The position numbers were made by a program, and so were the translations under genes. This document shows, one piece after another, positions 9,699 through 18,275 of a stretch of DNA of 64,000 nt (positions are counted from its first letter, which is position 1; every line of letters begins with the position of its first letter). The stretch comes from Pandoraea sp. (GTDB taxonomy: Bacteria; Pseudomonadota; Gammaproteobacteria; Burkholderiales; Burkholderiaceae). The notes under the pieces were generated by a model, which worked only from the letters and a program-made list of their open reading frames with translations, was not told the origin of the DNA and did not search any database. The stretch covers positions 1 through 64,000 of the forward strand of contig JARLJF010000136.1 of the NCBI GenBank assembly GCA_031291335.1, written 5' to 3'.

Positions 9699-10401
9699 CC
9701 CTCGTTTGCTGGCCATCATTCCTGCGCGGGGCGGGAGCAAACGTCTGCCTGGAAAAAACGCCCGATTGCTGGGCGGCCGACCGCTCATTTCATGGTCAAT
9801 CGACATTGCGTTGCACGCCGGTGTGTTCTGTGACGTGATGCTTACGACGGACGACGAAGAACTCGCGAACATCGGACTCGCTGATGGCGCGCTTGTGCCC
9901 TGGTTGCGCCCTGCGGCATTGGCGACTGACACCGCAACGACTTCGGATGTGTTGCAGCACGCACTTGCATGGTACGAGGCGGAACGCGGGCGGGTGTCCG
10001 GTGTCGTCCTGCTTCAGCCCACATGCCCGTTACGTCGAAACGCTTCGCTGGCGGGCGCATTGGCGCGTTATCTCGCGCAACCGGATGGCGCAGACAAACA
10101 GACCGTTGTCAGCGTCAGCCCGTGCTCCGTTCCTCCCGAATGGTGTTTTCGGATCGAAGATGGGGATGGCGCACTGCGGCCGATACTGGGGTGGAGCGAA
10201 TTGGGCAAACGTTCGCAAGATCTGGCGGCAGCCTTCCGGCTCAATGGCTCGCTTTACATTGCGAGCAGTGAGACGATTCGTGCCGGGCGCCCGCTTGTCG
10301 GGCCTGGCTCGCTGGCATTCCTCATGGAAGGCCAGGAAGAGGCGGTGGACATCGATACAGAGGATGACTGGCGTCTCGCTGAGTCTTTTCTACGTCTCTG
10401 A
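9691..10401 (+). CDS. legF: LegF, CMP-legionaminate (CMP-nonulosonate) cytidylyltransferase
   Basis: Activates the free nonulosonic acid with CTP for glycosyl transfer. The 236-residue protein carries the CMP-sialate synthetase signature IIPARGGSKRLPGKN near the N-terminus, LLQPTCPLR and the terminal EEAVDIDTEDDW motif that binds the sugar acid and metal. The ATG at 9691 overlaps the end of ptmE and is preferred over an earlier in-frame start inside ptmE. NeuA, LegF and PseF are hard to separate by sequence; the surrounding leg genes decide the name. Confidence 0.86.
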   Translation: MVDPRLLAIIPARGGSKRLPGKNARLLGGRPLISWSIDIALHAGVFCDVMLTTDDEELANIGLADGALVPWLRPAALATDTATTSDVLQHALAWYEAERGRVSGVVLLQPTCPLRRNASLAGALARYLAQPDGADKQTVVSVSPCSVPPEWCFRIEDGDGALRPILGWSELGKRSQDLAAAFRLNGSLYIASSETIRAGRPLVGPGSLAFLMEGQEEAVDIDTEDDWRLAESFLRL

Positions 10402-10413
10402 GCGGGAGCCAAG

Positions 10414-11700
10414 ATGTCGCTCGCCAGGTCGACCCTCCTTGTGATGATCAGTCGCATCCTCGTGATGTTCGCCGGACTGATCGTGTCTGGCGTGGCTGCG
10501 CATGCCTTGTCGAGCGTGGAGCAAGGATATTTTTTCACATTCTTGAGCATTGCTGCCGCGCAGGCGCTCTTCGAGCTGGGCATCACGAACCTTATCCTGC
10601 ATCACCTCTCGCATGCTCGCGCAGCGATCGCCGGCGCAGTGAGTGAGGCGGACAAGAAAAATGCTGTCGATATTGCCGAATCCGCACGAGCCTACTCGAA
10701 GCGCTACTTCCTGCGGGCAGCAGGGCTTTTCACCGTCGTCGTCGGTTTGGGTGGACTGGTCTTTTTTTACTGGTCCCCTGGCGCACAGGGTGTGCATTGG
10801 CAGATGCCGTGGACGTTAATGATCGCGGGCACCGCGCTTAGCCTTTTCAACCTGACGCACTATTCTCATCTCGAGGGGTTTGGGCGCCTTGCAGTGTCCT
10901 ATCGAATAAGGATGACGGCGACGGTCGTCCTTATCGCGGCCTTCACGCTCGCCGCCTTCACCCTCGGAGGGTTGATGTCATATCCTCTCGCGCTACTCGC
11001 AAGCAATGGGTACGCCTGCTTTGCGCTTCACCGGGCTTGCACGGAGGTGAACAAGGAGTTCGGGCTTGGCGGTGGCTATCAATCTCGACCGATCGACATC
11101 GGTCGAGAGCAGCGCAAGATGGCCGTATCGGCGACAGCGGGTTACGTGACGGCAAATACGCTGACCCCATATGCCTTTCACTTTTTCGGCGCGGAAGTTG
11201 CAGGCCAGATCGGGCTGACAATGTCCATCTTCGCGGCGATTGCCACAGTCGCTATGGCGCGAACCACGGCGGAAGCGCCCACCTACGGCCCATTGATCGC
11301 CTCGGGTAAACTGACTGAGCTCAAAAGGCGATTTCGCAGCACCTTCGCGTTCTCCGTTGCACTGGCTGTCGCATTGGTAGTTTTTGCGCTCATCGCCAGG
11401 CAGATGGGACTGGCGATGATGCCGAAATACGATAATCGAGTGCTGGGAGTAGCGGGTTTCGTCGTGATTGGCTTGTTGATCGTCTCGAACGTCGCCCTTT
11501 CTGTGACAAGCACCGTACTGCGCGCGTTCAAGATCGAGCAGCTTATGTGGCCATCACTGTTCGCTGCGCTTCTCGTGCTGCTGGCGCAATTGGCGCTGAG
11601 ACTCGATCCAGTGAAATGCCTGGCCGTCCTGGCGGCGTTCAACGGGCTGGTGTTCTATCCCTTCGCCCATCGCCGACTCGCTGCCAAGATCTCTATCTGA
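10414..11700 (+). CDS. wzx: Wzx-type polysaccharide flippase
   Basis: Polytopic inner-membrane protein of 428 residues, with about 12 hydrophobic segments evenly spread from SRILVMFAGLIVSGVAAHAL at the N-terminus to the last helix near 405. Length and topology suit a MOP-superfamily O-unit flippase, which moves undecaprenyl-linked repeat units to the periplasmic face. It follows legF by 12 bases and is one base from the next glycosyltransferase, in an operon that also has a Wzy-like protein, so a Wzx/Wzy-dependent pathway is likely. Sequence identity between flippases is low, so the call relies on topology and context. Confidence 0.78.
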   Translation: MSLARSTLLVMISRILVMFAGLIVSGVAAHALSSVEQGYFFTFLSIAAAQALFELGITNLILHHLSHARAAIAGAVSEADKKNAVDIAESARAYSKRYFLRAAGLFTVVVGLGGLVFFYWSPGAQGVHWQMPWTLMIAGTALSLFNLTHYSHLEGFGRLAVSYRIRMTATVVLIAAFTLAAFTLGGLMSYPLALLASNGYACFALHRACTEVNKEFGLGGGYQSRPIDIGREQRKMAVSATAGYVTANTLTPYAFHFFGAEVAGQIGLTMSIFAAIATVAMARTTAEAPTYGPLIASGKLTELKRRFRSTFAFSVALAVALVVFALIARQMGLAMMPKYDNRVLGVAGFVVIGLLIVSNVALSVTSTVLRAFKIEQLMWPSLFAALLVLLAQLALRLDPVKCLAVLAAFNGLVFYPFAHRRLAAKISI

Positions 11701-11701
11701 T

Positions 11702-12949
11702 ATGGAAAAAAAGCAAAAGGTAATCGTCTCCTCCGTGAGCGACTGTCGTGAGAAGAATGGCATTGTGACATTCATGGAAATTCTCGCACGCAACGCAAGC
11801 CGCTTCGAGGTTTCTGGTCTGGATCTAGCGTTCGCGAATTACGTCGACCTGCAACTGTCGCGCGCAGAAGTCGCTACGACTGTGCCGGCGCTTGAGGCGC
11901 GCCCGACGGCCCCCGTCGCGCCGTCGTTGCCCTTTCGGACTCGCCTCAAGCGTAAAGTGAAAGAGGCGATTCGACAACGCCCATTCCCCGCATTCGCGCT
12001 TTTCTTGGGCACGTTGGGCATGCGTGGCCTGATGACGGCCATCAAGGCACGGCGGTATGACGAACCCGGCTGCGTGCATTTTTATCAGGATTTCCTGACC
12101 GCGTCCTTCGGTTGTTTCCTCCATCACAAGACCGCACGACGGGTCATCATTCTCCACTCCGGTGACGATGCGCTGAGTCAATTGTTTGCACACTTCCCTG
12201 GCATGAAGGGAACGAGGTACGAGCGGCGTGTCCGCCAATGGTTCGATTGGACGTTGCAGCGCCAGCACGCTATTGTGGCGCTGAGCGAAAAATACGCCTC
12301 AGATCTTCGCGGACACTATCCGAAGCACGAAGTCCGGTGCATTTACAACACTTCGCCGTTCGCCGGAACACGTTCCGTTGGCGGTGACTCAGGTCGGCCG
12401 CAAGACCGGATAAAATTGGTCGCGGTCGGTACGCTTCAGTATCGCAAGGGGTTCGACATGCTCATCAAGGCGGTTGCGTCGATGCCCTTGGCGGAGCGCA
12501 ACAAGCTGGAAGTGACGATCGTTGGTGGCGGTCCGAGTCACGGGGAACTTGATGCACTCATTGACCAGTATGGCCTGAACGGCCGTATTACACTGGCAGG
12601 CGAGTCACATAATGTCGCAGCGTTTCTTCAACCGTCCGACGTCTATATTCTGACCAGCCGCGACGAAGGGCTGCCGATCTCGCTGATTGAGGCATGTAGC
12701 TTTGGCTTGCCGATCATTTCGACGCCGGTCGGATCCATTCCGGAGTTGTTCGATGATGCTTCCTGCAGGTTCGCGCATCCGTCGGAGGATAGTATCGCCG
12801 ACGCGTTGATGGCGTTGTGCACCGGCAAGCTCGATCTGGAAAACCTCTCGCGACAATCCAAGCGAATCTTCGATTCGAAGCTGTCGCTCGAGAACTTCCT
12901 GGGCTCGTACATCAATTTGCTCTCCGGCAAACCTATCGTCAAATCATGA
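11702..12949 (+). CDS. GT4-family glycosyltransferase
   Basis: GT-B-fold retaining glycosyltransferase of 415 residues. The C-terminal half holds the family-4 hallmarks: VAVGTLQYRKGFDMLIKA, VGGGPSHGELDALI, and the SRDEGLPISLIEACSFGLP loop with the E-x7-E motif, followed by TPVGSIPELF. It probably adds one sugar to the repeat unit on the cytoplasmic face. The start is one base after the wzx stop and its TGA overlaps the ATG of the polymerase gene (ATGA), so the genes are translationally coupled. Donor and acceptor cannot be predicted. Confidence 0.82.
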   Translation: MEKKQKVIVSSVSDCREKNGIVTFMEILARNASRFEVSGLDLAFANYVDLQLSRAEVATTVPALEARPTAPVAPSLPFRTRLKRKVKEAIRQRPFPAFALFLGTLGMRGLMTAIKARRYDEPGCVHFYQDFLTASFGCFLHHKTARRVIILHSGDDALSQLFAHFPGMKGTRYERRVRQWFDWTLQRQHAIVALSEKYASDLRGHYPKHEVRCIYNTSPFAGTRSVGGDSGRPQDRIKLVAVGTLQYRKGFDMLIKAVASMPLAERNKLEVTIVGGGPSHGELDALIDQYGLNGRITLAGESHNVAAFLQPSDVYILTSRDEGLPISLIEACSFGLPIISTPVGSIPELFDDASCRFAHPSEDSIADALMALCTGKLDLENLSRQSKRIFDSKLSLENFLGSYINLLSGKPIVKS

Positions 12950-14394
12950 AGCTCGGTCCGTCGCCTGTTCTAGAAATCGCGAACCTGCTCGTCTGGCTCG
13001 CACTGCTCGTTTTGCAGGCCACTGATGGTCTTGCGGACGGGTTTGCGACCGTATATTTGCCGATTTCCCTGACGCTGCTGTTACTCAGGCAACTGGCGAG
13101 TAAGCGTCCAGCTTTTGACTTGTCCATCGTCTTCCTGGCCAGTTGCCTGTTCTTCTTCTCGATCGGCATCATCCTTTGGCCTTTCTCGTCACTCTCGCCG
13201 GCTGATTTCGCCAGCTTGGTCACCGAGCAATTCACTTGGCAGCAACTGGACGACGCAGCCATTTGGATCGGTCTCTCCATTGCCATCACGATGGCGACCA
13301 TGATGATTCTGCGTCGCCGAGTCAGGCACAATTCTCAGCCGATCACGGCAGCATTCTTACGCCTGGACGACCCTCGTACGAAAGGCCTTTACCGGCTGGG
13401 TGTGTTTTGTATTTTGATCTCGTTGCCGGCAGTGGCGGTGGAGCTGGTCGATCAATTGCGATTTATCCAGAGCGTGGGTTACCTCGCCCTTTTCTCGGAG
13501 GGAATCGCCGTATCGGCTTCGTCCAAAGCCTTCCTGTACGTATTCAACCTTGGGTTTGGATTAACGCTTGCCTTCGCAAGAAGACGGATGGAGTTTTTGT
13601 TGCCTGCGGCGCTGTTCCTGGCCGTGGCCACTCTTGATTCCCTGAAGGGAGCGCGGGGAGCGCTGCTTGTGCCGCTGCTTTTCGTCGCCTGGTTCTACGT
13701 CTCGCGATTCAACGTCAAGGTCAGATTACCTGCGGTGGTAATGAGTCTGGCTTTCGTTGTCGCCGTCTTCGCCGTTCTGACCTTCCAGCGAGACTCCAGT
13801 TTCGGACAGGGCAGCATGCTTCAATTTGCCGTTGATGCGCTAGCCTCGCAGGGCCGCTCGTTGCAAATCACCGTTTTATATCAACAGGTCGCCGACGCAG
13901 TCGCCCGTTTTGGCGACTATACCGTGTTCTCGAACCTGCTGATTCCGATTACCGCAGTGCTCCATCCGGAGATCCGAGATGCGGCACAGTCGATGGATCA
14001 GGTGATCTACTCGAACAATCTGAAGCACATCTTGACGTACGTTTTGAACCCGGACTATTACTTCGCCGGCGGCGGCACCGGCGGTGTTTATACGATAGAA
14101 CTCATTGAAGCCGGAGGGGTTCTTTACGTGCTTCTATCGATGGTGCTGGGCTGGTTTTTAGTCTGGATGCCGCGTGCCATGCGAAAGCCGTGGGTGCGTT
14201 TTCTGTCCATTTACTTTTTCTCCACGGTTTTTTATCTGCCGAGAGGAGAGTTTTTCGTCAATTCTTTAATTGTGGGTAAAGCGCTGTTCCTCTATATGGT
14301 CGTGGTGGGAATGTATCGGATTTTCAGATCAAACAAACGACCGCTGCCCGTGTTGCAAAGTGACGGCGCTTCGGGCTCGGATGCTCGAGCATGA
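12946..14394 (+). CDS. wzy: Wzy-like O-antigen/repeat-unit polymerase
   Basis: Integral membrane protein of 482 residues with roughly 11-12 hydrophobic stretches and one larger periplasmic-type loop around residues 280-390. This topology and the place between a flippase and glycosyltransferase genes fit a Wzy polymerase. The ATG at 12946 overlaps the preceding stop by four bases; a longer upstream reading frame lies inside the glycosyltransferase gene and is rejected. Wzy proteins share almost no sequence identity, so this is a context and topology call; an O-antigen ligase-like protein is the alternative. Confidence 0.7.
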   Translation: MKLGPSPVLEIANLLVWLALLVLQATDGLADGFATVYLPISLTLLLLRQLASKRPAFDLSIVFLASCLFFFSIGIILWPFSSLSPADFASLVTEQFTWQQLDDAAIWIGLSIAITMATMMILRRRVRHNSQPITAAFLRLDDPRTKGLYRLGVFCILISLPAVAVELVDQLRFIQSVGYLALFSEGIAVSASSKAFLYVFNLGFGLTLAFARRRMEFLLPAALFLAVATLDSLKGARGALLVPLLFVAWFYVSRFNVKVRLPAVVMSLAFVVAVFAVLTFQRDSSFGQGSMLQFAVDALASQGRSLQITVLYQQVADAVARFGDYTVFSNLLIPITAVLHPEIRDAAQSMDQVIYSNNLKHILTYVLNPDYYFAGGGTGGVYTIELIEAGGVLYVLLSMVLGWFLVWMPRAMRKPWVRFLSIYFFSTVFYLPRGEFFVNSLIVGKALFLYMVVVGMYRIFRSNKRPLPVLQSDGASGSDARA

Positions 14395-15710
14395 AAGCGC
14401 ACCACCACTCCATTGCCGACCTGCGACTCGTGTGCGATTACCTTCGCGCGCTGCGTAACGAGATCGCCGTCGATATACGGACAATTGAGTTGGCAGGTCT
14501 GGACCCTAGCCGATATGGGAAGCTTCCTCGCCCGTCCCGCTGGATCGCAAAGGTTGGGCGCTTTGCCTTTCTGACTCGCTTGGCCCAGTGCGTTATCGGG
14601 CCTACGTGGCATTTCTTGGGGCCATGGTGGTTTCGACGCCAATGTCGCGCCGCGCGCGAGGGCCGGTTCATATCTCACAAGGTTGAGTTCGATGCTGCGG
14701 GGCAGGTTCTGGCATTCTCCATTCGGGCGCAGGACATTGTGCAACCGCAACACGTCGATCCGGCACCGAAGCAGTGGATTGAAATGCCATGGTTGCCCTT
14801 GAACGACCTGCCAAGCGGTGCCGAGGTGATTCCGGCGATGTCGCTTCTCGAAACGGCGGAACTGAGTCGGTCGCTTTTCCTCGCCGGATTGGCGCATCGG
14901 GCACTCTGGCGCCGACGCGGAATGGCCGGATGGGGGCTACAGAGCTTCACCGCGTGGCGATGGTTTTTCATGCGACTCGCTGTAGACAAGCTGCCGGGAC
15001 CGCTGCTTACCGTCGAACATTTCGATCGTTGGGCGGTGCTTGCGGATAGTTCGGTCCGCCAGTCTCGGTACCGCCGACCGGCGCGGCGCCTGACGTTGGT
15101 TCAGCATGGCTCCGTCAACGCCGACATCACCCCACCGGGGCTGGGTTTTCGTCTGCCGACTCGCCTGAATGCGGTTAGCCATCTGCGCGTTTACTCAGCT
15201 GCCGACGCCGAGATATTCAAGGCCCAAATTCTGTCGCGCCACTGTACCGACCGGGGGCTGAGCGTGAGCCTTTACAGGCCAAGCGTCACGTTGAGCGCGA
15301 TGACTACGCCGGGTGGCGCTCCGTCGATCCTGTTCGTCGGCAATCCATTGTGTGAACCGGCGCATTGCGCCTTGCTTGCCGCCTTGCGCAAGGAGGGGGA
15401 ATGGCAGGTGCTCTACAAGCCCCACCCGACGGCGCCTGCGAGCCATCGCGTACGGGAGCTTTCTTGGACGATCGTAGACGGCCGCGTCACGTTTCCCCGC
15501 GTCGATCTGCTGATCTCGTATCCTTCGACATTGGTGGCAGAATACGCGACCCACGGTATTCCTGCCGTGGTGCACAGTATGGATGACAGCGTGCCGAAGA
15601 TCCTTGAGCGAGTTCCCGAGATTCTTCAACTGTTAAAGTCCCGATACTCCGGCGCGTCAGTATCCCATTCCCGCGAACCGGCCGTAAGCCTTTCTAACGA
15701 TGATCACTGA
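14391..15710 (+). CDS. Probable GT-B glycosyltransferase, sialyltransferase-like; candidate nonulosonate transferase
   Basis: A 439-residue soluble protein. The N-terminal 200 residues are not recognisable. The C-terminal region looks like a GT-B nucleotide-binding half: LFVGNPLCEPAH, then VLYKPHPTAPASHR (an HP motif) and LLISYPSTLVAEYATHGIP (an S-S/T motif), a pattern seen in CMP-sialic acid transferases and in CDP-glycerol/polysialyl-type transferases. As the cluster makes a CMP-nonulosonate, this is the best candidate for its transferase. It overlaps the polymerase gene by four bases and wbpG by eleven. Function is inferred. Confidence 0.6.
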   Translation: MKAHHHSIADLRLVCDYLRALRNEIAVDIRTIELAGLDPSRYGKLPRPSRWIAKVGRFAFLTRLAQCVIGPTWHFLGPWWFRRQCRAAREGRFISHKVEFDAAGQVLAFSIRAQDIVQPQHVDPAPKQWIEMPWLPLNDLPSGAEVIPAMSLLETAELSRSLFLAGLAHRALWRRRGMAGWGLQSFTAWRWFFMRLAVDKLPGPLLTVEHFDRWAVLADSSVRQSRYRRPARRLTLVQHGSVNADITPPGLGFRLPTRLNAVSHLRVYSAADAEIFKAQILSRHCTDRGLSVSLYRPSVTLSAMTTPGGAPSILFVGNPLCEPAHCALLAALRKEGEWQVLYKPHPTAPASHRVRELSWTIVDGRVTFPRVDLLISYPSTLVAEYATHGIPAVVHSMDDSVPKILERVPEILQLLKSRYSGASVSHSREPAVSLSNDDH

Positions 15711-16854
15711 AACTGACAAGTCTTATCGCGTCTGCACGCGTTGCATCATGGACACGTCCGATCCGAACATCCAGTTCGACGAACGAGGTCACTGCGACTA
15801 TTGCAACAACTTCGACGCAACGATTGCGCCCAACTGGCACACGGACGCGGATGGAGAACGCCAACTTGCGGAGATGGCTGAGCAAATCCGCCTCGACGGT
15901 AAAGGCCGTGACTTCGACTGCATCATTGGCTTGAGTGGCGGGCTGGATAGTTCCTACGCCGCATACATCGCCAAGGAGAAAATGGGACTTCGGCCCCTCC
16001 TGTTTCACGTGGATGCGGGTTGGAATACCGATCAGGCCGTGGGCAATATCGAGAAGCTGGTCGACGGCCTGGGGCTGGACCTGTACACGGACGTGGTGAA
16101 TTGGGAAGCCGTCAAGCGCATGCAAGTGGCATTCCTGCGAGCCGGGATTCCCGATCAGGACTTGGTGCAAGACGCCGCGTTCTTTTCGGGACTGTATAAG
16201 TTCGCGCGCCGGTACAAAATCAAGCACATCATTACGGGATCCAATTTTTCCACTGAATGTTGTCGCGAGCCCGAGGAATGGGGCGGTTACCTGGGAATCG
16301 ATAAGACGCTGTTTGGGGATATCTGGAAGCGATGCGGTGACGGCAAGCCCAACGACGAGTTTCCGTTAGTGGATATTCTGGTCTACAAACTGTGGTACCA
16401 GAAGGTGCTCGGGATGAAGGTGCACTACCCGCTCAACTCAGTGCCCTACGTCAAAAAGGACGCCGAGGATGAGTTGGAGCGCCGGTTCGGTTGGCGGCGC
16501 TTTCAGCACAAGCACCATGAATCGCGCTTCACACGCTTTTATGAGGATTATTGGCTTCCGCGTCGCTTTGGCTACGAGAAGCGACGCGCCCATTTTTCCA
16601 GTCTGGTGATGACCGGGCAGATGTCGCGTGAGCAAGCACTGGATCGGATTTCACGGCCCGAGATGGACGAGCATTTCCTAAAGCAGGAATTTGAGTATGT
16701 CGCTCACAAGCTGGGAATTACGGTTGAGGGGCTACAACAGTTGTTCGAGCTCCCAAAGAAGACGTATCGAAACTACAAAAACAAGCGTGATTTGATTGGG
16801 TTCGGTGCAAATGTCATGCGTCGTCTCGGTTTGGAGAAGAGGTATTTTCGATGA
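15700..16854 (+). CDS. wbpG: WbpG/PseA-family N-acetyl sugar amidotransferase
   Basis: ATP-PPi-dependent enzyme of 384 residues that converts an N-acetyl group on a sugar to an acetamidino group, using ammonia from a HisH/HisF partner pair. Two CxxC pairs lie at residues 12-15 and 32-35, and the PP-loop SGGLDS is at 79-84. The CREPEEWGGYLG and NSVPYVKKDAE regions are shared with WbpG. In Pseudomonas aeruginosa O5, WbpG-HisH2-HisF2 act together, and the same gene order occurs here (wbpG ATGA-overlaps hisH). The substrate here could be the legionaminate intermediate or FucNAc; no ManNAc3NAcA genes are present. Confidence 0.87.
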   Translation: MITETDKSYRVCTRCIMDTSDPNIQFDERGHCDYCNNFDATIAPNWHTDADGERQLAEMAEQIRLDGKGRDFDCIIGLSGGLDSSYAAYIAKEKMGLRPLLFHVDAGWNTDQAVGNIEKLVDGLGLDLYTDVVNWEAVKRMQVAFLRAGIPDQDLVQDAAFFSGLYKFARRYKIKHIITGSNFSTECCREPEEWGGYLGIDKTLFGDIWKRCGDGKPNDEFPLVDILVYKLWYQKVLGMKVHYPLNSVPYVKKDAEDELERRFGWRRFQHKHHESRFTRFYEDYWLPRRFGYEKRRAHFSSLVMTGQMSREQALDRISRPEMDEHFLKQEFEYVAHKLGITVEGLQQLFELPKKTYRNYKNKRDLIGFGANVMRRLGLEKRYFR

Positions 16855-17468
16855 TCTGCATCGTGGATTATGGTGTGGGCAACATTCAGGCGTTCCTGAA
16901 TTTGTTCAAACGCCTTGGCGTGGACGCCCGGCGCGCACAGACGGCTGACGCGCTGACGGGCGCCGAGCGTCTGGTGCTCCCGGGAGTGGGCCATTTCGAC
17001 CATGCGATGCATCGGCTCAACGAGTCGGGTATGCGCCCCAGGCTCGAAGCAATGGTATTAGGCGAACAAGTGCCAGTGATGGGTATTTGCGTCGGCATGC
17101 AAATGTTGGCGCAGGGTTCTGATGAAGGAGATTTGCCAGGCCTGAACTGGGTGCCGGGACGCGTGCACGCATTTGAGAGTCAACCACAAAGCGCACATTT
17201 GCCCATGCCACATATGGGATGGAACGACTTGCAACCTCGGTCGGAAAGCAAGTTGTTTTCGAGAGGTTTTGAACAGGATCCCCAGTTTTATTTCCTGCAC
17301 TCCTACTTTTTTGATGCCGACGAGAAGCAGGATGTGGCGGCCACGGCAAACTATGGTCTGGATTTTGATGCCGTGGTCTCGCGTGGTCACATTCATGGGG
17401 TCCAGTGCCACCCTGAGAAAAGCCACCACTGGGGTGAGCAGCTTCTAAAAAACTTTGTGGAGCTTTGA
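16851..17468 (+). CDS. hisH: HisH-type glutaminase subunit of the sugar amidination system
   Basis: Class I glutamine amidotransferase of 205 residues. The nucleophile C80 sits in MGICVGMQML and the catalytic His-Glu pair in CHPEKS near the C-terminus. HisH normally pairs with HisF in histidine biosynthesis, but this copy lies inside a polysaccharide operon between wbpG and a hisF copy. It is therefore most likely the ammonia-generating partner of WbpG (HisH2 type) rather than the housekeeping enzyme. Its start overlaps the wbpG stop (ATGA). Confidence 0.86.
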   Translation: MICIVDYGVGNIQAFLNLFKRLGVDARRAQTADALTGAERLVLPGVGHFDHAMHRLNESGMRPRLEAMVLGEQVPVMGICVGMQMLAQGSDEGDLPGLNWVPGRVHAFESQPQSAHLPMPHMGWNDLQPRSESKLFSRGFEQDPQFYFLHSYFFDADEKQDVAATANYGLDFDAVVSRGHIHGVQCHPEKSHHWGEQLLKNFVEL

Positions 17469-17471
17469 CGG

Positions 17472-18266
17472 ATGTTGCGGCCTCGAATTATTCCCTGCTT
17501 GCTGGTGCACCAGGGAGGGTTGGTCAAGACCCAGAATTTCAAAGAACCGAAATACGTGGGCGATCCCATCAACGCCGTCAGGATCTTCAATGAAAAGGAA
17601 GCCGATGAGTTGATGGTGCTGGACATCGACGCTACGGTAAATAAGGTAGAGCCGGATTTTGGCCTGATAGCCAAATTGGCCGCCGAATGCCGTATGCCCC
17701 TCTGTTACGGGGGCGGGGTGACCACTGCGCAACAGGCGGCGCGTATTGTCGATATGGGCGTCGAGAAGGTCGCAGTCAGCGCTGCCGCGATCGCCAACCC
17801 GTCGATCTTGACGGAGATGGCAGGTGCGGTTGGCCGTCAATCGGTCGTCGCGGTGCTGGACATACGAAAGCGCAGTGGGCTGTTCGCCAAGGGGTATGAA
17901 GTCTGTACGCACAACGCTCGAACGAACCACAAGGTCGATCCGATCGTATTGGCGCGGCAATTGCAGGATGCCGGCGCCGGTGAGATCGTTATCAACTGGA
18001 TAGACAGAGATGGCCTGATGCAGGGTTACGATCTAGACATGGCCGAGCAGTTCAAAAAAGCATTGAATGTGCCTGTGACTTTTTTGGGGGGCGCGGGGAC
18101 CCTCGATCATCTCGGCGAGCTGATTGGGAAAGTGGGGGTTGTGGGCGCCGCTGCAGGGAGCCTGTTCGTATTCAAGGGCAAGTACCGTGCGGTCTTGATC
18201 AACTATCCGACGCCCGCTCAAAAGATGCAGTTGTGTCACGAAGCCTTGAAAGCCGGGCATCAGTAA
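17472..18266 (+). CDS. hisF: HisF-type cyclase subunit paralogue (HisF2) of the amidination system
   Basis: TIM-barrel protein of 264 residues, three bases after hisH. It retains the HisF-like start PRIIPCLLV, LMVLDIDAT, MPLCYGGGV and LGGAGTLDHL segments. In wbp-type clusters HisF2 channels ammonia from HisH2 to WbpG. Loss of the histidine-pathway function is not proven, but the normal HisF catalytic aspartates seem only partly kept: the second loop reads INWIDRDG where the biosynthetic enzyme has LTSMDRDG. Assignment to amidination is by operon context. Confidence 0.84.
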   Translation: MLRPRIIPCLLVHQGGLVKTQNFKEPKYVGDPINAVRIFNEKEADELMVLDIDATVNKVEPDFGLIAKLAAECRMPLCYGGGVTTAQQAARIVDMGVEKVAVSAAAIANPSILTEMAGAVGRQSVVAVLDIRKRSGLFAKGYEVCTHNARTNHKVDPIVLARQLQDAGAGEIVINWIDRDGLMQGYDLDMAEQFKKALNVPVTFLGGAGTLDHLGELIGKVGVVGAAAGSLFVFKGKYRAVLINYPTPAQKMQLCHEALKAGHQ

Positions 18267-18275
18267 AGGATTCTT

